DNA from: Neobacillus thermocopriae
Lineage (GTDB): Bacteria > Bacillota > Bacilli > Bacillales > Cytobacillaceae
Length of the DNA: 64,000 nt
NCBI RefSeq assembly: GCF_010975035.1
Contig: NZ_JAAIUV010000005.1
Span: 85,653 to 149,652 of the forward strand
Direction of reading: 5' to 3'
The first letter of the stretch is position 1, and the number at the start of each line of letters is the position of its first letter. The position numbers and the translations under genes were made by a program. Positions 1-10,534 of this stretch are shown here, piece by piece. Below the pieces are notes generated by a model. The model had not been told where the DNA came from and did not search any database. It was given only the letters and a program-made list of their open reading frames with translations.

Positions 1-2543
1 CTGCGTTCGTTAGCGCCGTATTTCTCACGCATGACCGTTGCCCAAATACGGCGTGCCACGCGGCCAATCACCGTATACTCCGGATCCAATCCATTCGAGA
101 AGAAGAACGACAAGTTCGGAGCAAAATCATCTATATGCATGCCCCGGCTTAAATAATACTCGACATAGGTGAAGCCATTCGCTAACGTAAAAGCAAGCTG
201 TGAAATCGGGTTTGCCCCTGCTTCGGCAATATGATAACCGGAAATAGAAACAGAATAATAATTACGTACTTGGTTATCAATGAAATATTGCTGAATGTCG
301 CCCATCATCCGAAGCGCAAATTCCGTTGAAAAAATACAAGTATTCTGTCCTTGGTCTTCTTTTAAAATATCGGCCTGTACCGTACCGCGAACCGTTTTCA
401 GTGTATAGGCCTTAACCTCCGCATATTCTTCCACTGTTAAAATACGGCCAAGTTCTGCTTCTTTTTTCTTTACCTGCTGGTCAATGGCAGTATTCATAAA
501 CATAGCCAAAATAATTGGTGCCGGGCCATTGATTGTCATGGATACGGATGTGGATGGATGACATAGATCAAATCCATCATAGAGTTTTTTCATGTCATCT
601 AACGTACAAACGCTAACACCACTTTCGCCGACCTTTCCAAAAATATCGGGACGATAATCTGGGTCTTCACCATACAACGTAACAGAGTCAAAGGCCGTAC
701 TTAAACGCTTGGCTTGATCGTCTTTTGAAAGATAATGGAAACGACGATTCGTTCTCTCCGGTGTACCTTCCCCAGCAAACTGACGTTTCGGATCTTCTCC
801 CTCACGTTTGAAAGGGAATACCCCAGCAGTATATGGGAAAGAACCTGGTACATTTTCACGGTACACCCAACGAAGAATTTCCCCATAATCCTTGTACTTA
901 GGTAAAGCAACTTTCGGGATATCCAGACCTGATAAACTTTTTGTTTTCAAGACGGTAACAATTTCTTTGTCGCGAATTCTGGTGACAAACTTTTCCCCGG
1001 AGTAAGCTTCTTTTGTTTTTTCCCATGTATCGAGAATTTTCTTCGACTCTGGGGTCAGCTTCGCTTCCGTTTCTTGTTTTATCGCTTCCAGCGCCGCCAC
1101 CACTTCTGGCTGGTCTTTCACTGCCTCAATAGCTCCTTCGAGCTGGAATAATTTACGAGCTATATTTGCCTGTTCTTCAGCTTTTTTATGGTAATTACGA
1201 ACCGTTTCTGAAATCTCTCTTAAATAATAACGTCGGTCTGTCGGGATAATGACATTTTGCTTTTCGACTTTCTCATTTTTACTATAAGTCGTTACCCAGT
1301 CCGTGCCTGTTTTTTCGTTTAATCTTTCAATTAAAGCCGCAAATAAAGCATTCGTACCTGGATCATTGAATTGGCTAGCGATTGTTCCGTACACAGGCAT
1401 TTCAGAAAGATCTTTTTCAAAAAGCATATGGCTGCGCTGATATTGCTTCTGCACTTGACGCTTTGCATCTTCAGAGCCTTTACGCTCAAATTTGTTGATA
1501 ACAATGAGGTCCGCAAAATCGATCATATCAATTTTTTCGAGCTGGGATGGTGCTCCAAACTCGCTCGTCATTACATACATGGACAGGTCACAAATTTCAG
1601 TAATGCCGGCATCCCCTTGACCAATACCACTCGTTTCAACAATGACCAAATCAAAACCAGCGGCTTTCGTGACTGCCACTGCATCCTTAATGGCAAGCGA
1701 TAATTCACTTTTTGACGCACGTGTGGCGAGACTTCGCATATACACGTTTGGTGAAAAAATCGCATTCATGCGGATCCGGTCACCAAGAAGAGCGCCTCCC
1801 GTTTTTTGCTTTGTTGGGTCAACGGATAAAATAGCCACTTTTTTATTCGGAAATTCATTGATAAAACGACGAATAAGTTCATCGGTAAGCGAGCTTTTAC
1901 CTGCGCCACCTGTACCAGTAATTCCGACTACCGGAATCGCCTTTTCGAGCGTTTTTACTTTTTCCAGTACTTGCTCAGCAGTCGCTGCTGCTTCGCTCTT
2001 TTTATCTACATGTAGTTCAGCGAGGGTGATCAGTTTGGCAATCGCGTTCACATCCCCCGTTGGCAGTTTTTCAATTTGCTCTGATATTTTTTCCGGGGTG
2101 ATAGTGGAAAAATCACATTCTCGCATCATGTAATCAATCATGCCCTGTAGCCCCATTTTGCGGCCATCTTCCGGCGAGAAAATGCGGGCAATCCCGTATT
2201 CATGAAGCTCATTGATTTCCCTCGGAATAATTACCCCACCACCACCGCCATAAATACGGATATGTGGTGCGCCTTTTTCCTTTAATAGATCATACATGTA
2301 TTTAAAGTATTCCACATGGCCACCTTGATATGAAGAGACAGCAATTCCTTGGACATCTTCTTGTATGGCCGCGTTAACCACTTCTTCAACCGAACGGTTA
2401 TGACCAAGGTGGATCACTTCAGCTCCGCTTGCTTGCAGGATACGTCGCATAATGTTGATTGATGCATCATGGCCATCAAACAAACTAGATGCTGTCACAA
2501 AACGGATATGATGTTTTGGTTGATATTTTCCCGTTGTGTTCAT
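1..2543 (-). CDS. icmF: Fused isobutyryl-CoA mutase IcmF (C-terminus beyond window)
   Basis: Coenzyme B12-dependent fusion mutase interconverting isobutyryl-CoA and n-butyryl-CoA, with a built-in G-protein chaperone. I translated 847 codons from an ATG at 2543 preceded by GGGGGAGAAGG; the frame is open to the window edge, so roughly the last fifth of a ~1080-residue family member is missing. Seen in order: an N-terminal B12-binding domain ([14 protein letters not shown] near residue 25), a GTPase domain with P-loop [12 protein letters not shown] near residue 200 and NKFERKG downstream, then the start of the mutase barrel with [15 protein letters not shown]. The domain order B12-GTPase-mutase distinguishes IcmF from methylmalonyl-CoA mutase. 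It is the last gene of the minus-strand operon, 10 nt after the TetR gene, which suggests it feeds branched-chain acyl units into beta-oxidation. Confidence 0.95.
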   Translation of the reverse strand, partial: MNTTGKYQPKHHIRFVTASSLFDGHDASINIMRRILQASGAEVIHLGHNRSVEEVVNAAIQEDVQGIAVSSYQGGHVEYFKYMYDLLKEKGAPHIRIYGGGGGVIIPREINELHEYGIARIFSPEDGRKMGLQGMIDYMMRECDFSTITPEKISEQIEKLPTGDVNAIAKLITLAELHVDKKSEAAATAEQVLEKVKTLEKAIPVVGITGTGGAGKSSLTDELIRRFINEFPNKKVAILSVDPTKQKTGGALLGDRIRMNAIFSPNVYMRSLATRASKSELSLAIKDAVAVTKAAGFDLVIVETSGIGQGDAGITEICDLSMYVMTSEFGAPSQLEKIDMIDFADLIVINKFERKGSEDAKRQVQKQYQRSHMLFEKDLSEMPVYGTIASQFNDPGTNALFAALIERLNEKTGTDWVTTYSKNEKVEKQNVIIPTDRRYYLREISETVRNYHKKAEEQANIARKLFQLEGAIEAVKDQPEVVAALEAIKQETEAKLTPESKKILDTWEKTKEAYSGEKFVTRIRDKEIVTVLKTKSLSGLDIPKVALPKYKDYGEILRWVYRENVPGSFPYTAGVFPFKREGEDPKRQFAGEGTPERTNRRFHYLSKDDQAKRLSTAFDSVTLYGEDPDYRPDIFGKVGESGVSVCTLDDMKKLYDGFDLCHPSTSVSMTINGPAPIILAMFMNTAIDQQVKKKEAELGRILTVEEYAEVKAYTLKTVRGTVQADILKEDQGQNTCIFSTEFALRMMGDIQQYFIDNQVRNYYSVSISGYHIAEAGANPISQLAFTLANGFTYVEYYLSRGMHIDDFAPNLSFFFSNGLDPEYTVIGRVARRIWATVMREKYGANER

Positions 2544-2553
2544 CCTTCTCCCC

Positions 2554-3192
2554 CTATTGATTTGACATCTCGTATTTTTTGATCCCCTTAAATAAAAGCT
2601 CTGTCTGTAGCTCAATATATTCTTCTAAGGTAAAAAGCTTTCGAAGAGCCCAGCGCCGGAAGCCCCACATCTGCCCTTGAACAAAAATATCGTGAGCAAT
2701 AATTTTGACCTGTTTTTCTGTTAAGTCAAGTTCACCATTTTCGATACATTTATTAAGAAGGTTTTCAAACATCCCCACCATTTCGATTTCCTTTTTCAAC
2801 ACATATGGTAGGGCATCTTTGGACAAGGATTTAACTTCCTGATACATGACAAGGACCTCCGACTGCATTTCATCCATTACATGGAAAAAGTTTGCAATCC
2901 CAAGCTTTAAACTTTCCAATGTGCCTTGTTTATGTTCAAGGTCCTCTTGAAGTCTCTCCTTTACGTGGTCATAAATGCTATCACACACAAGATAAAGAAC
3001 GTCTTCTTTTGTGCGAATATATTCGTACAGTGTTCCAATGCTGAAACCAGCAGCTTTAGCGATTTCCCTTGTCGTTGTACGATGAAACCCCTTTTGTTTA
3101 AAAAGTTTTACAGCCCCTTTAATCATTTGATCGCGCCGGATTTGCACGAGTTTTTCATCTTTAACCGAAGACTGTACCTTCCGCTTTTCCAT
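2554..3192 (-). CDS. TetR/AcrR family regulator of the fatty-acid operon (FadR-like)
   Basis: A 212-residue repressor with the TetR N-terminal helix-turn-helix at about residues 25-65 ([20 protein letters not shown], then [20 protein letters not shown]) and an all-helical ligand domain behind it. It sits between an acyl-CoA dehydrogenase gene and icmF on the same strand with very short gaps, so it is likely autoregulated within the operon. By family knowledge, Bacillus FadR-type TetR proteins bind acyl-CoA and repress beta-oxidation genes. Two matching 18-bp palindromes, at 8008-8025 and 10433-10450, are its probable operators. The effector cannot be read from sequence. Confidence 0.9.
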   Translation of the reverse strand: MEKRKVQSSVKDEKLVQIRRDQMIKGAVKLFKQKGFHRTTTREIAKAAGFSIGTLYEYIRTKEDVLYLVCDSIYDHVKERLQEDLEHKQGTLESLKLGIANFFHVMDEMQSEVLVMYQEVKSLSKDALPYVLKKEIEMVGMFENLLNKCIENGELDLTEKQVKIIAHDIFVQGQMWGFRRWALRKLFTLEEYIELQTELLFKGIKKYEMSNQ

Positions 3193-3208
3193 TCCCGTTC
3201 CGATCGCC

Positions 3209-4348
3209 TCACTTCGTCAACATGCGCGAAATAACGAGACGCTGAATTTCCTGCGTACCCTCATAAATTTGTGTAATTTTTGCATCGCGCATGAATCGTT
3301 CTACTGGATAATCTTTGGTATAGCCATAGCCCCCAAAAATTTGTACTGCCTCGGTTGTCACCTTCATGGCTGTGTCGCCAGCCAAAAGTTTAGACATAGC
3401 TGACTCTTTACCATAAGGAAAACCATTGGACTCCAACCATGCAGCTTGATAGGTTAATAGTCTAGAAGCTTCAACACTAGTAGCCATATCTGCAAGCTTA
3501 AAGCTAATTCCTTGGTTAGCGACAATGGGCTTACCAAATTGATGACGTTCCTTTGCATAGGCAATGGATGCATCAAGCGCACCTTGAGCGATTCCAACAG
3601 CTTGTGCCGCGATGCCATTACGGCCACCATCGAGCGTCATCATCGCAATTTTGAATCCTTCTCCCTCTTGGCCCAAGCGATTTTCAACTGGTACTATACA
3701 ATCTTCAAAAATAATTTCAGTTGTAGGAGAGGAACGAATGCCTAGTTTCTTTTCTTTTTTCCCTACAGAGAAGCCCGGGAAGTCTTTTTCAATAATGAAT
3801 GCCGTTGTTCCTTTATGTCTGCTCGCAGGATCCGTTAGTGCAAATACGACATAAATGTCCGCCTCTCCACCATTTGTAATAAAAATTTTGGAACCGTTTA
3901 GGATATAATGATCCCCTTCAAGACGTGCGGTTGTTCTCATCCCACCTGCATCAGAACCGCTGCCCGGTTCAGTTAAACCATAGGCGCCGATTTTTGACCC
4001 TTCTGCCAATGGACGCAAATATTTTTGCTTTTGTTCTTCACTACCAAATTTGTAAATTGGCCAACTAGCCAGCGAAGTATGAGCAGATAGGGTAACACCT
4101 ACAGAGGCGTCCACACGAGACAGTTCTTCCACGGCGATACAATAAGCTAGATAATCGCTACCAATACCGCCGTACTCCTCCGGCCATGGAATTCCCGTTA
4201 AGCCAAGCTCCGCCATTTTAGAAAAAATTTCACGGTCAAAACGCTCCTCTTCATCACGCTCTGCTGCTGTCGGAGCCACTTCATTCTCTGCAAAATCACG
4301 AACCATTTTACGAATCATTTCATGTTCTTCAGAAAGTTTAAAATTCAT
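3209..4348 (-). CDS. acdA: Acyl-CoA dehydrogenase (short-chain, AcdA type)
   Basis: FAD enzyme that introduces the alpha-beta double bond in acyl-CoA and passes electrons to ETF. The start at 4348 ([14 protein letters not shown]) has GGAGG 8 nt upstream; an in-frame ATG 18 nt earlier lacks a ribosome site. The 379-residue length is typical. Visible family motifs are [14 protein letters not shown] (substrate/flavin), [14 protein letters not shown], and the catalytic base in YEGTQEIQR near the C-terminus. Fourth gene of the thiolase-led operon and about 60 nt downstream of a second, related dehydrogenase. The pair probably covers different acyl chains or branched acyl-CoAs, which is inference. 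Confidence 0.93.
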   Translation of the reverse strand: MNFKLSEEHEMIRKMVRDFAENEVAPTAAERDEEERFDREIFSKMAELGLTGIPWPEEYGGIGSDYLAYCIAVEELSRVDASVGVTLSAHTSLASWPIYKFGSEEQKQKYLRPLAEGSKIGAYGLTEPGSGSDAGGMRTTARLEGDHYILNGSKIFITNGGEADIYVVFALTDPASRHKGTTAFIIEKDFPGFSVGKKEKKLGIRSSPTTEIIFEDCIVPVENRLGQEGEGFKIAMMTLDGGRNGIAAQAVGIAQGALDASIAYAKERHQFGKPIVANQGISFKLADMATSVEASRLLTYQAAWLESNGFPYGKESAMSKLLAGDTAMKVTTEAVQIFGGYGYTKDYPVERFMRDAKITQIYEGTQEIQRLVISRMLTK

Positions 4349-4407
4349 GGATGGGTCCTCCCTCAAATTGATCTATTCCATTTCATTCAATGTCTACACT
4401 TGTTTTT

Positions 4408-5538
4408 TTAGAGGTGCTTACTAATCACCATTCGTTGAATTTCACTTGTCCCCTCATAAATTTCCGTTACCTTCGCATCGCGGAAGTAGCGTTCAACCGG
4501 GTAATCTTCGGTATAGCCGTATCCTCCAAATACTTGAATGGCTTCCGTTGTCACTTCTACAGCTGTCCTTGTCGCAAACAGCTTTGCCATCGATGCTTCG
4601 AGACCACACTTAACACCCCGGCTTCTTAAATCAGCAGCCCGATAGACTAATAGTTTTGCTGCCTCGACACTTGTGGCCATGTCAGCCAATTTAAATCCGA
4701 TACCTTGTTGAGCTGCGATTGGTTTGCCAAATTGGTGGCGGTTCTTTGCATATTCGGTTGCGGCTGACAGTGCAGCCTCTGCAATTCCTAGTGCTTGAGC
4801 AGCTATTCCGATGCGGCCAACGTCAAGGTTAGCCATCGCAATTTTAAAGCCCTCTCCTTCTTGGCCGAGAAGGTTTTCTACTGGAACGCGCATATCTTCA
4901 AACGTGAGCTGAACCGTTCTGGACCCATGTAGACCCATTTTCTTTTCGTCCTTGCCAATAATGAGTCCCGGGGTATTTTTCTCAACAATAAACGCAGATA
5001 CCCCTTTACTCCCCAAGTCCGGATTGGTTTTTGCGAAAACAATATAAATATCGGCCTCTCCGCCATTTGTAATAAACACTTTCGATCCGTTAATAATGTA
5101 ATGATCGCCATTTCGAACGGCCCTTGATTTTAAGCTGGCAGCATCAGATCCAGCGCTCGGTTCAGTTAAACAAAAGGCACCTAAAAACTCACCGGATGCC
5201 AGCTTAGGCACATATTTTTGTTTTTGCTCCTCTGTTCCAAAATATAGAATTGGGTTTGTTCCAACCGATGTATGCACGGATAAAATAACTCCTAAGGTAG
5301 CACTTACCCTTGATAGCTCATTAATCGCAATGATATAGGAAGTGAAATCCATCTCGGCACCGCCGTATTTTTCTGGCACCGGAATCCCCATTAATCCGAG
5401 CTCACCCATTTTGCGAAGAATGGGTCGTGGAAACTCCCCTTTTTCCATTTTTTCAACAAATGGTGCAATTTCCGTTTGGGCAAAATCACGCACCATTTTA
5501 CGCATCATTTCTTGTTCTTCAGTGAATGTCAAATTCAT
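4408..5538 (-). CDS. mmgC: Acyl-CoA dehydrogenase (MmgC-like)
   Basis: Second acyl-CoA dehydrogenase of the operon. I chose the ATG at 5538 ([15 protein letters not shown]) with GGGGTGG upstream; it gives 376 residues, the family norm, although an ATG at 5580 also has a fair ribosome site. Motifs: [31 protein letters not shown], catalytic Glu in [11 protein letters not shown]. Text such as [15 protein letters not shown] matches what I recall of B. subtilis MmgC, a short-chain dehydrogenase of the mother-cell mmg operon. About 220 nt separate it from the upstream hydroxybutyryl-CoA dehydrogenase gene; that spacer holds a cre-like site and might hold an internal promoter. Confidence 0.93.
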   Translation of the reverse strand: MNLTFTEEQEMMRKMVRDFAQTEIAPFVEKMEKGEFPRPILRKMGELGLMGIPVPEKYGGAEMDFTSYIIAINELSRVSATLGVILSVHTSVGTNPILYFGTEEQKQKYVPKLASGEFLGAFCLTEPSAGSDAASLKSRAVRNGDHYIINGSKVFITNGGEADIYIVFAKTNPDLGSKGVSAFIVEKNTPGLIIGKDEKKMGLHGSRTVQLTFEDMRVPVENLLGQEGEGFKIAMANLDVGRIGIAAQALGIAEAALSAATEYAKNRHQFGKPIAAQQGIGFKLADMATSVEAAKLLVYRAADLRSRGVKCGLEASMAKLFATRTAVEVTTEAIQVFGGYGYTEDYPVERYFRDAKVTEIYEGTSEIQRMVISKHL

Positions 5539-5726
5539 GCTGTCCACCCCTTTGGAAGAATTGAAAGCAACAGTGCTCATAGGTGCAACCCCTTTCAAAA
5601 AATAGAGCAAATTTTTGCATTGTACGGTTTTGGTTAGATATGTCTTTGGCTAGCTTTTCCCACTGATTTCCCCCTAAGTTCTGGCGTTTATAAGCACTTC
5701 ATGTGGATATTCAATTCTATATTAAT

Positions 5727-5740
5727 TGCAAACGTTTACT
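5727..5740. promoter_or_regulatory. cre-like site in the hbd-mmgC spacer
   Basis: The minus strand reads AGTAAACGTTTGCA, 12 of 14 against the CcpA consensus TGWAANCGNTNWCA, with the central ACGT core and inner arms symmetric. It lies about 190 nt before the mmgC start. Plausible catabolite repression or roadblock site, weaker than the pta site. Confidence 0.4.
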
Positions 5741-5757
5741 AAAAATTGCGAGCGTGC

Positions 5758-6609
5758 TTATTCATACACATAAAACCCGCGACCAGTTTTCCTTCCAAGC
5801 CAGCCCGCTTTTACATATTTGCGTAGTAGTGGGCATGGACGGTATTTGTCATCACCAAAACCTTCATGCAGGGTTTCCATAATGTATAGGCATGTATCCA
5901 ACCCGATAAAGTCAGCCAATGTTAATGGTCCCATTGGATGATTCATACCGAGTTTCATGACCTCATCAATAGCTTCTTTTGTAGCCACCCCTTCATAAAG
6001 AGTGTAAATGGCTTCATTAATCATGGGCATGAGCACACGATTCGAAACAAATCCCGGAAAATCGTTTACTTCAACCGGTACTTTGCTTAATGACTTGGTC
6101 ATATCTTCAATCACTTGATATACCTCATCAGATGTAGCCAGTCCGCGAATAATTTCCACTAGCTTCATGACTGGAACCGGATTCATAAAATGCATGCCGA
6201 TTACCTTGTCCGGACGATTCGTCGCCGCTGCAATTTCTGTAATTGGGAGTGAAGAGGTATTACTTGCTAATATCGCATGAGCCGGAGCCATTTTATCGAG
6301 CTGTGCAAAAATATTGGATTTAACCTCCAGATTTTCAACAGCCGCTTCAATTACAAGGTCGACCTCAGCAGCATCCTGAAGATCAGTGGAAACCGTGATT
6401 CGATCTAAAACGGCTTGTTTTTGCTCTTCTGTCATCCTACCTTTTTCCACATTTCTGGAAAGATTTTTGTTAATCACTCCAAGGCCACGCTCCACAAACT
6501 CTGGCTTCAAATCATTTAACAAAACTATGTAACCTGCTTGAGCACAAACTTGGGCAATACCGGACCCCATTTGTCCTGCACCTACGACCATTACTTTTTC
6601 TACTTTCAT
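5758..6609 (-). CDS. mmgB: 3-hydroxybutyryl-CoA dehydrogenase (MmgB-like)
   Basis: NAD-dependent oxidation of 3-hydroxyacyl-CoA to the 3-keto form, the third beta-oxidation step. The start at 6609 ([15 protein letters not shown]) follows GGAGGGAG at good spacing; longer in-frame starts lack one. The 283-residue product has the Rossmann motif [11 protein letters not shown] at residue ~10, catalytic [13 protein letters not shown] near 140, and the C-terminal dimerisation domain with [16 protein letters not shown]. It follows the thiolase gene after 134 nt on the same strand. Function is well supported; its carbon-chain preference is not visible. Confidence 0.94.
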   Translation of the reverse strand: MKVEKVMVVGAGQMGSGIAQVCAQAGYIVLLNDLKPEFVERGLGVINKNLSRNVEKGRMTEEQKQAVLDRITVSTDLQDAAEVDLVIEAAVENLEVKSNIFAQLDKMAPAHAILASNTSSLPITEIAAATNRPDKVIGMHFMNPVPVMKLVEIIRGLATSDEVYQVIEDMTKSLSKVPVEVNDFPGFVSNRVLMPMINEAIYTLYEGVATKEAIDEVMKLGMNHPMGPLTLADFIGLDTCLYIMETLHEGFGDDKYRPCPLLRKYVKAGWLGRKTGRGFYVYE

Positions 6610-6743
6610 GTTGTCTCCCTCCATTTCCAGCCGGACACTCATCCGGCTGTCCTTAAATAAATTCATGAATAAACATTTTTAAATAAAAGAATTAGTCAAC
6701 CACAAGTAATGTACACCCTCATCTAATCACAAAAACTATCAAT

Positions 6744-7931
6744 CTATGATTTTGGCACTTCAATCATGATGGCGTCTCCTTGACCTCCGCCACTACAAAT
6801 GGCTGCCACACCGATGCCTCCACCTCGCCGTTTCAATTCATGCATTAACGTGATAATAATGCGCGCTCCGCTTGCACCAATTGGATGACCAAGGGCCACC
6901 GCACCACCATTAACATTGACCTTTTCCGGATCAAGTTCGGCAATTTGACTGCTCGCTAACGCCACTGCCGCAAAAGCCTCATTTATTTCAAATAAATCAA
7001 TATCCGCAAGGCTCTTGCCAGTTTTTCGTAGAATTTCTTGAATAACAAGTCCAGGAGTTTTTGGAAAATCCTTCGCCTCCACCGCAATGGCCGCCTGACC
7101 GATGATAACCGCCTCCACCTTTCTACCTTCACGAAGAGCACGCTCCTCACTCATTAGAACGAGAGCTCCCGCACCATCATTGACCCCTGGTGCATTACCA
7201 GCTGTAATCGTTCCTTCTCCATTAAAAGCAGGGCCAAGTTTAGCCAGTTTTTCTAAAGAAGTATCCTTTCTTGGTGCTTCATCATGCTCCACAATCACGG
7301 GTTCACCTTTTCGTTGCGGAACTTCGACAGAGACAATTTCTTCTGCCAAGATACCTTTCTCCATTGCAGCAATCGCACGTTGGTGGCTTCTTAGAGCCCA
7401 CTCATCCTGGGCCTCACGGCTGATTTCCATCTCATGGGCAGTCGAGTTTCCATAGGTTCCCATGTGCACTCCCGTAAAGCTACAACTTAAACCATCATGA
7501 ATCATTAAATCTTGTACGGAAGCGTTGCCCATGCGGAGACCCCATCTTGCCTTTGGTAATAGATACGGCGCATTACTCATTGATTCCATTCCGCCTGCCA
7601 CAATGACTTCCTCATCTCCAGCGCGAATGATTTGATCAGCCAAAGTAACACTGCGCAATCCTGAAGCGCATACTTTGTTGATGGTTTCCGTTTTCACTTC
7701 CCAAGGCAGGCCGGCATGGCGTGCAGCCTGGCGTGAAGGAATTTGTCCCTGGCCGCCCTGTAATACTGACCCAAAAATAACTTCCTGAACCTCTTCTGGT
7801 TTTACCTCTGCACGTTTTAGTGCTTCCTTGATGGCGATTCCACCAAGCTGTGCAGCCGTCAAACTACTTAAAGCACCGCCAAATTTTCCAAATGGTGTGC
7901 GAACACCACTTAAAATAACTGTTCTTCCCAT
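6744..7931 (-). CDS. mmgA: Acetyl-CoA acetyltransferase / thiolase (MmgA-like)
   Basis: Cleaves 3-ketoacyl-CoA to acetyl-CoA or runs the reverse condensation. The 395-residue protein has the nucleophilic cysteine in NKVCASGLRS (residue ~90), the NEAFAA motif, GHPIGASGAR with its catalytic His, and the second catalytic Cys in AAICSGGGQG at the C-terminus. First gene of the six-gene minus-strand operon. Its upstream region holds a plausible sigma-A promoter (8111-8138), a cre-like site and a TetR-type palindrome, consistent with joint control by carbon catabolite repression and by the TetR protein encoded in the operon. Confidence 0.95.
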   Translation of the reverse strand: MGRTVILSGVRTPFGKFGGALSSLTAAQLGGIAIKEALKRAEVKPEEVQEVIFGSVLQGGQGQIPSRQAARHAGLPWEVKTETINKVCASGLRSVTLADQIIRAGDEEVIVAGGMESMSNAPYLLPKARWGLRMGNASVQDLMIHDGLSCSFTGVHMGTYGNSTAHEMEISREAQDEWALRSHQRAIAAMEKGILAEEIVSVEVPQRKGEPVIVEHDEAPRKDTSLEKLAKLGPAFNGEGTITAGNAPGVNDGAGALVLMSEERALREGRKVEAVIIGQAAIAVEAKDFPKTPGLVIQEILRKTGKSLADIDLFEINEAFAAVALASSQIAELDPEKVNVNGGAVALGHPIGASGARIIITLMHELKRRGGGIGVAAICSGGGQGDAIMIEVPKS

Positions 7932-8007
7932 AAAAACACTTCCTTTTCCTCAATTCATTTTCAATTATGCCTATTCCTAATTTTCAGTCATTAGTTTGTA
8001 AAAAAAT

Positions 8008-8025
8008 TGACCGAACGCTCGCTCA
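8008..8025. promoter_or_regulatory. Candidate TetR (FadR-like) operator upstream of the thiolase operon
   Basis: TGACCGAACGCTCGCTCA matches its own reverse complement at 14 of 18 positions. It fits the same pattern, TGAnYGAnnnnTCRnTCA, as the palindrome inside the fadF promoter. It lies about 77-94 nt before the thiolase start codon, downstream of the proposed promoter, so it would act within the leader. Confidence 0.6.
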
Positions 8026-8084
8026 TCCATTCTTCCAAAAGGAACGCAGGCCCCATCTGCCTACGCAATCAATTTGCAAAGAAA

Positions 8085-8098
8085 TGTAAGCGTTTTAT
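8085..8098. promoter_or_regulatory. cre-like site upstream of the thiolase operon
   Basis: TGTAAGCGTTTTAT matches 12 of 14 positions of TGWAANCGNTNWCA, deviating only at the last two bases. It lies just downstream of the proposed -10 (8116-8111), a normal repressing position for CcpA. Confidence 0.45.
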
Positions 8099-8110
8099 CC
8101 CTTTGGTTCT

Positions 8111-8138
8111 ATTGTACAAAAAAATTAGCAGAAGTTAA
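8111..8138 (-). promoter_or_regulatory. Putative sigma-A promoter of the thiolase operon
   Basis: Minus strand TTAACT, 16-nt spacer, TACAAT at 8116-8111. The -35 is weak and the spacer short, but the -10 is good and the cre-like site follows directly. The leader would be about 180 nt and carry the TetR palindrome. Confidence 0.4.
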
Positions 8139-8230
8139 ATGATTTTACACAAAATTCGTAAACTTTCATGAATTCTGCTAAAAATTAACCTCTGCTAATG
8201 AAGAAATGTTTCTAATAGAATACAGGTTCA

Positions 8231-10342
8231 TTAAGATGCAGCTGTCGTTGGTTCTCCACAGACGGCTTTTTCTAGTAGCTCCGCGACATCGTAAGTAGCC
8301 ACCTTGTCCTCAACTTCCTTCGCCTTCGTCCCATCAGAAAGCATGGTTAAGCAGTATGGACAACCAGAGCTAATAACGGATGGATTCACGGCAAGTGCCT
8401 GCTCTGTTCTAGCTACATTGATACGATGGCCAGTTTCTTCCTCCATCCACATAAGACCTCCACCGGCACCACAGCACATTCCTTTTTCGCGATTACGTTC
8501 CATTTCCACCAGTTTCACCCCTGGAATGGCTTTTAAGATTTCACGTGGTGGATCGTATACATCATTATATCGGCCTAAGTAGCACGAATCATGGAACGTG
8601 ATGGTTTCGTTTACCGCATATTTTGGTTTCAAACGACCATCTCGAACTAGTTCGAACAGAACCTCTGTATGATGGTATACTTCGACTTCTAATCCAAAAT
8701 CCGGGTATTCATTTTTGAAAATATTGTAGGCGTGCGGGTCAATCGTAACAATTTTTTTCGCCCCTGATTTTTCAATCTCCGCAATATTATTAGCGGCAAG
8801 TTCTTGGAACAAGAATTCATTTCCAAGGCGGCGAACCGTGTCTCCGGAGTTCTTTTCTTTATTTCCAAGAATGGCGAATTTCACGCCTGCTTCGTTTAAT
8901 AATTTTGCAAAAGATAAGGCAATTTTCTGACTGCGGTTGTCATAAGAACCCATGGAACCAACCCAGAAAAGGTATTCGAACTCCTCACCCGCTTTATTCA
9001 TTTCTTTAACAGTAGGAACATGAACATCTTCACGGGCTTCACGCCATGTTTCGCGCTCTTTTCTATTTAACCCCCACGGGTTGCCTTGACGTTCAATATT
9101 GGTGATTGCGCGCTGAGCATCTGCGTCCATTTTTCCTTCGGTTAAAACAAGGTAGCGGCGCAGGTCAATAATTTTTTCCACATGTTCGTTCATGACTGGG
9201 CATTGATCCTCACAGTTACGGCATGTTGTACAAGCCCATATTTCTTCTTCAGTAATAACATCACCAATTAGACTTGGACTATAAGCAAGTGTAGCAGCAG
9301 ATTCATTAGCTCCCTGTCCCGCAGCTGCTAGAGCAAGCTGATTCCCTTTTGTATGGCTAAACGCGAACGTCGGCACCCATGGTTGCTTCGACGTCACGGC
9401 CGCACCGTGATTTGTTAAGTGGTCACGGAGCTTCAAGATAAGATCCATAGGCGACAGCATTTTACCCGTACCAGTAGCTGGACACATATTGGTACAGCGG
9501 CCGCATTCCACACAAGCATAAAAATCAATCATTTGCAGCTGAGTGAAGTCTTCAATTTTTCCAACTCCGAAGGTTTCCTGTGTCTCATCTTCAAAGTCAA
9601 TTTTCTTTAATTTTCCTGGCTTCTCCAAACGATTAAAGTATACATTGGCCGGACCAGCAATTAAGTGAGCATGCTTGGACTGTGGCACGTATACTAAAAA
9701 TGTTAACAAGAATAAAAGATGGATCCACCATGCTACGTAGAAAAGAACAATAGCGGCGGTTTCACTAATGCCGGAGAAAATTCCAGCAATCAAAGAGGCA
9801 ACTGGTTCTGTCCAAGACCCTTCATGGCCATGCCAAATCATACTCATACCATTTCCAAAAAGAACAGAAAGCATCAATCCACCGATAAATAATAAGACAA
9901 GACCTGATTTAAAATTGCGTTTAAGGCGGACTAATTTTTCAATATAGCGGCGATAAAACGCCCAAATAACGGCTACTAAGATCATTAAGGTGACAATTTC
10001 TTGGAAGAAAGTAAATCCTGGATACAGCGGACCTAAAGGCAAATGTGATCCCGGTACTAACCCTTTCCAAATAAAATCGATAGCCCCGAATTGCACAAGT
10101 ATAAAGCCATAAAAAAACATAACGTGAATGATACCACTTTTCTTATCTTTCAGAAGCTTCTTTTGCCCAAAAACATTGATCCAAATTTTTTGGAGCCGCT
10201 CTTTCACGTTGTTGTCAAACTCTACTTTTTTGCCAAGCTTAATATATTCAATTCGAGTTTTAACAACGTAGATAAACAGATAGATCGCGTAAGCGGTTAC
10301 AGAAAGAAACGCAATAAGATTTACCCATAACAGACCGTTCAT
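8231..10342 (-). CDS. fadF: FadF-type iron-sulfur oxidoreductase for beta-oxidation
   Basis: 703-residue membrane iron-sulfur protein thought to take electrons from acyl-CoA dehydrogenase/ETF to the quinone pool. The N-terminal ~240 residues carry several membrane segments resembling the NarI/HdrE type. Two 4Fe-4S motifs follow: CVECGRCTNMCP and CTTCRNCEDQCP. The C-terminal half has two CCG-type domains, with FHDSCYLGRYNDVYDPPREI and GMCCGAGGG. The start at 10342 has AAAGGAGAGGAG upstream. Monocistronic, with a near-consensus promoter overlapped by the TetR palindrome, and divergent from clsB as in B. subtilis (ywjF/ywjE). Electron acceptor is family knowledge, not seen. Confidence 0.9.
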   Translation of the reverse strand: MNGLLWVNLIAFLSVTAYAIYLFIYVVKTRIEYIKLGKKVEFDNNVKERLQKIWINVFGQKKLLKDKKSGIIHVMFFYGFILVQFGAIDFIWKGLVPGSHLPLGPLYPGFTFFQEIVTLMILVAVIWAFYRRYIEKLVRLKRNFKSGLVLLFIGGLMLSVLFGNGMSMIWHGHEGSWTEPVASLIAGIFSGISETAAIVLFYVAWWIHLLFLLTFLVYVPQSKHAHLIAGPANVYFNRLEKPGKLKKIDFEDETQETFGVGKIEDFTQLQMIDFYACVECGRCTNMCPATGTGKMLSPMDLILKLRDHLTNHGAAVTSKQPWVPTFAFSHTKGNQLALAAAGQGANESAATLAYSPSLIGDVITEEEIWACTTCRNCEDQCPVMNEHVEKIIDLRRYLVLTEGKMDADAQRAITNIERQGNPWGLNRKERETWREAREDVHVPTVKEMNKAGEEFEYLFWVGSMGSYDNRSQKIALSFAKLLNEAGVKFAILGNKEKNSGDTVRRLGNEFLFQELAANNIAEIEKSGAKKIVTIDPHAYNIFKNEYPDFGLEVEVYHHTEVLFELVRDGRLKPKYAVNETITFHDSCYLGRYNDVYDPPREILKAIPGVKLVEMERNREKGMCCGAGGGLMWMEEETGHRINVARTEQALAVNPSVISSGCPYCLTMLSDGTKAKEVEDKVATYDVAELLEKAVCGEPTTAAS

Positions 10343-10423
10343 GTACTCCTCTCCTTTCTAAATGTCTCCCCAAATGTTCTCAAGTTGTAGAAAATAATTA
10401 ATTTTCTGACTAACCTTATCTCT

Positions 10424-10451
10424 ATTATATTATGAGTGAGCATTCAGTCAA
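10424..10451 (-). promoter_or_regulatory. fadF sigma-A promoter
   Basis: Minus strand TTGACT (10451-10446), 16-nt spacer, TATAAT (10429-10424). Nearly perfect consensus. The -35 and most of the spacer are covered by the 18-bp palindrome at 10433-10450, so binding there would block RNA polymerase. Transcript leader about 75 nt. Confidence 0.75.
10433..10450. promoter_or_regulatory. Candidate TetR (FadR-like) operator in the fadF promoter
   Basis: TGAGTGAGCATTCAGTCA matches its own reverse complement at 12 of 18 positions; the outer TGA/TCA and inner TGA/TCA are symmetric. It resembles the B. subtilis FadR box (TGAATGA...TCATTCA type) and shares its pattern with 8008-8025. Overlap with the -35 is the classic repression geometry. 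Confidence 0.65.
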
Positions 10452-10534
10452 TGAGTTTTTTGTCGGAATTCTAAAACTTATAGAAACGAATGGATTTGGA
10501 AAAACTAACTCAACGGATTGGGGGAAGAATTCTG

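Noticed and set aside
1642..2133. 163-codon plus-strand frame
   Set aside because: Lies entirely antisense to the GTPase domain of icmF; Ser/Thr/Pro-rich composition without family resemblance or ribosome site.
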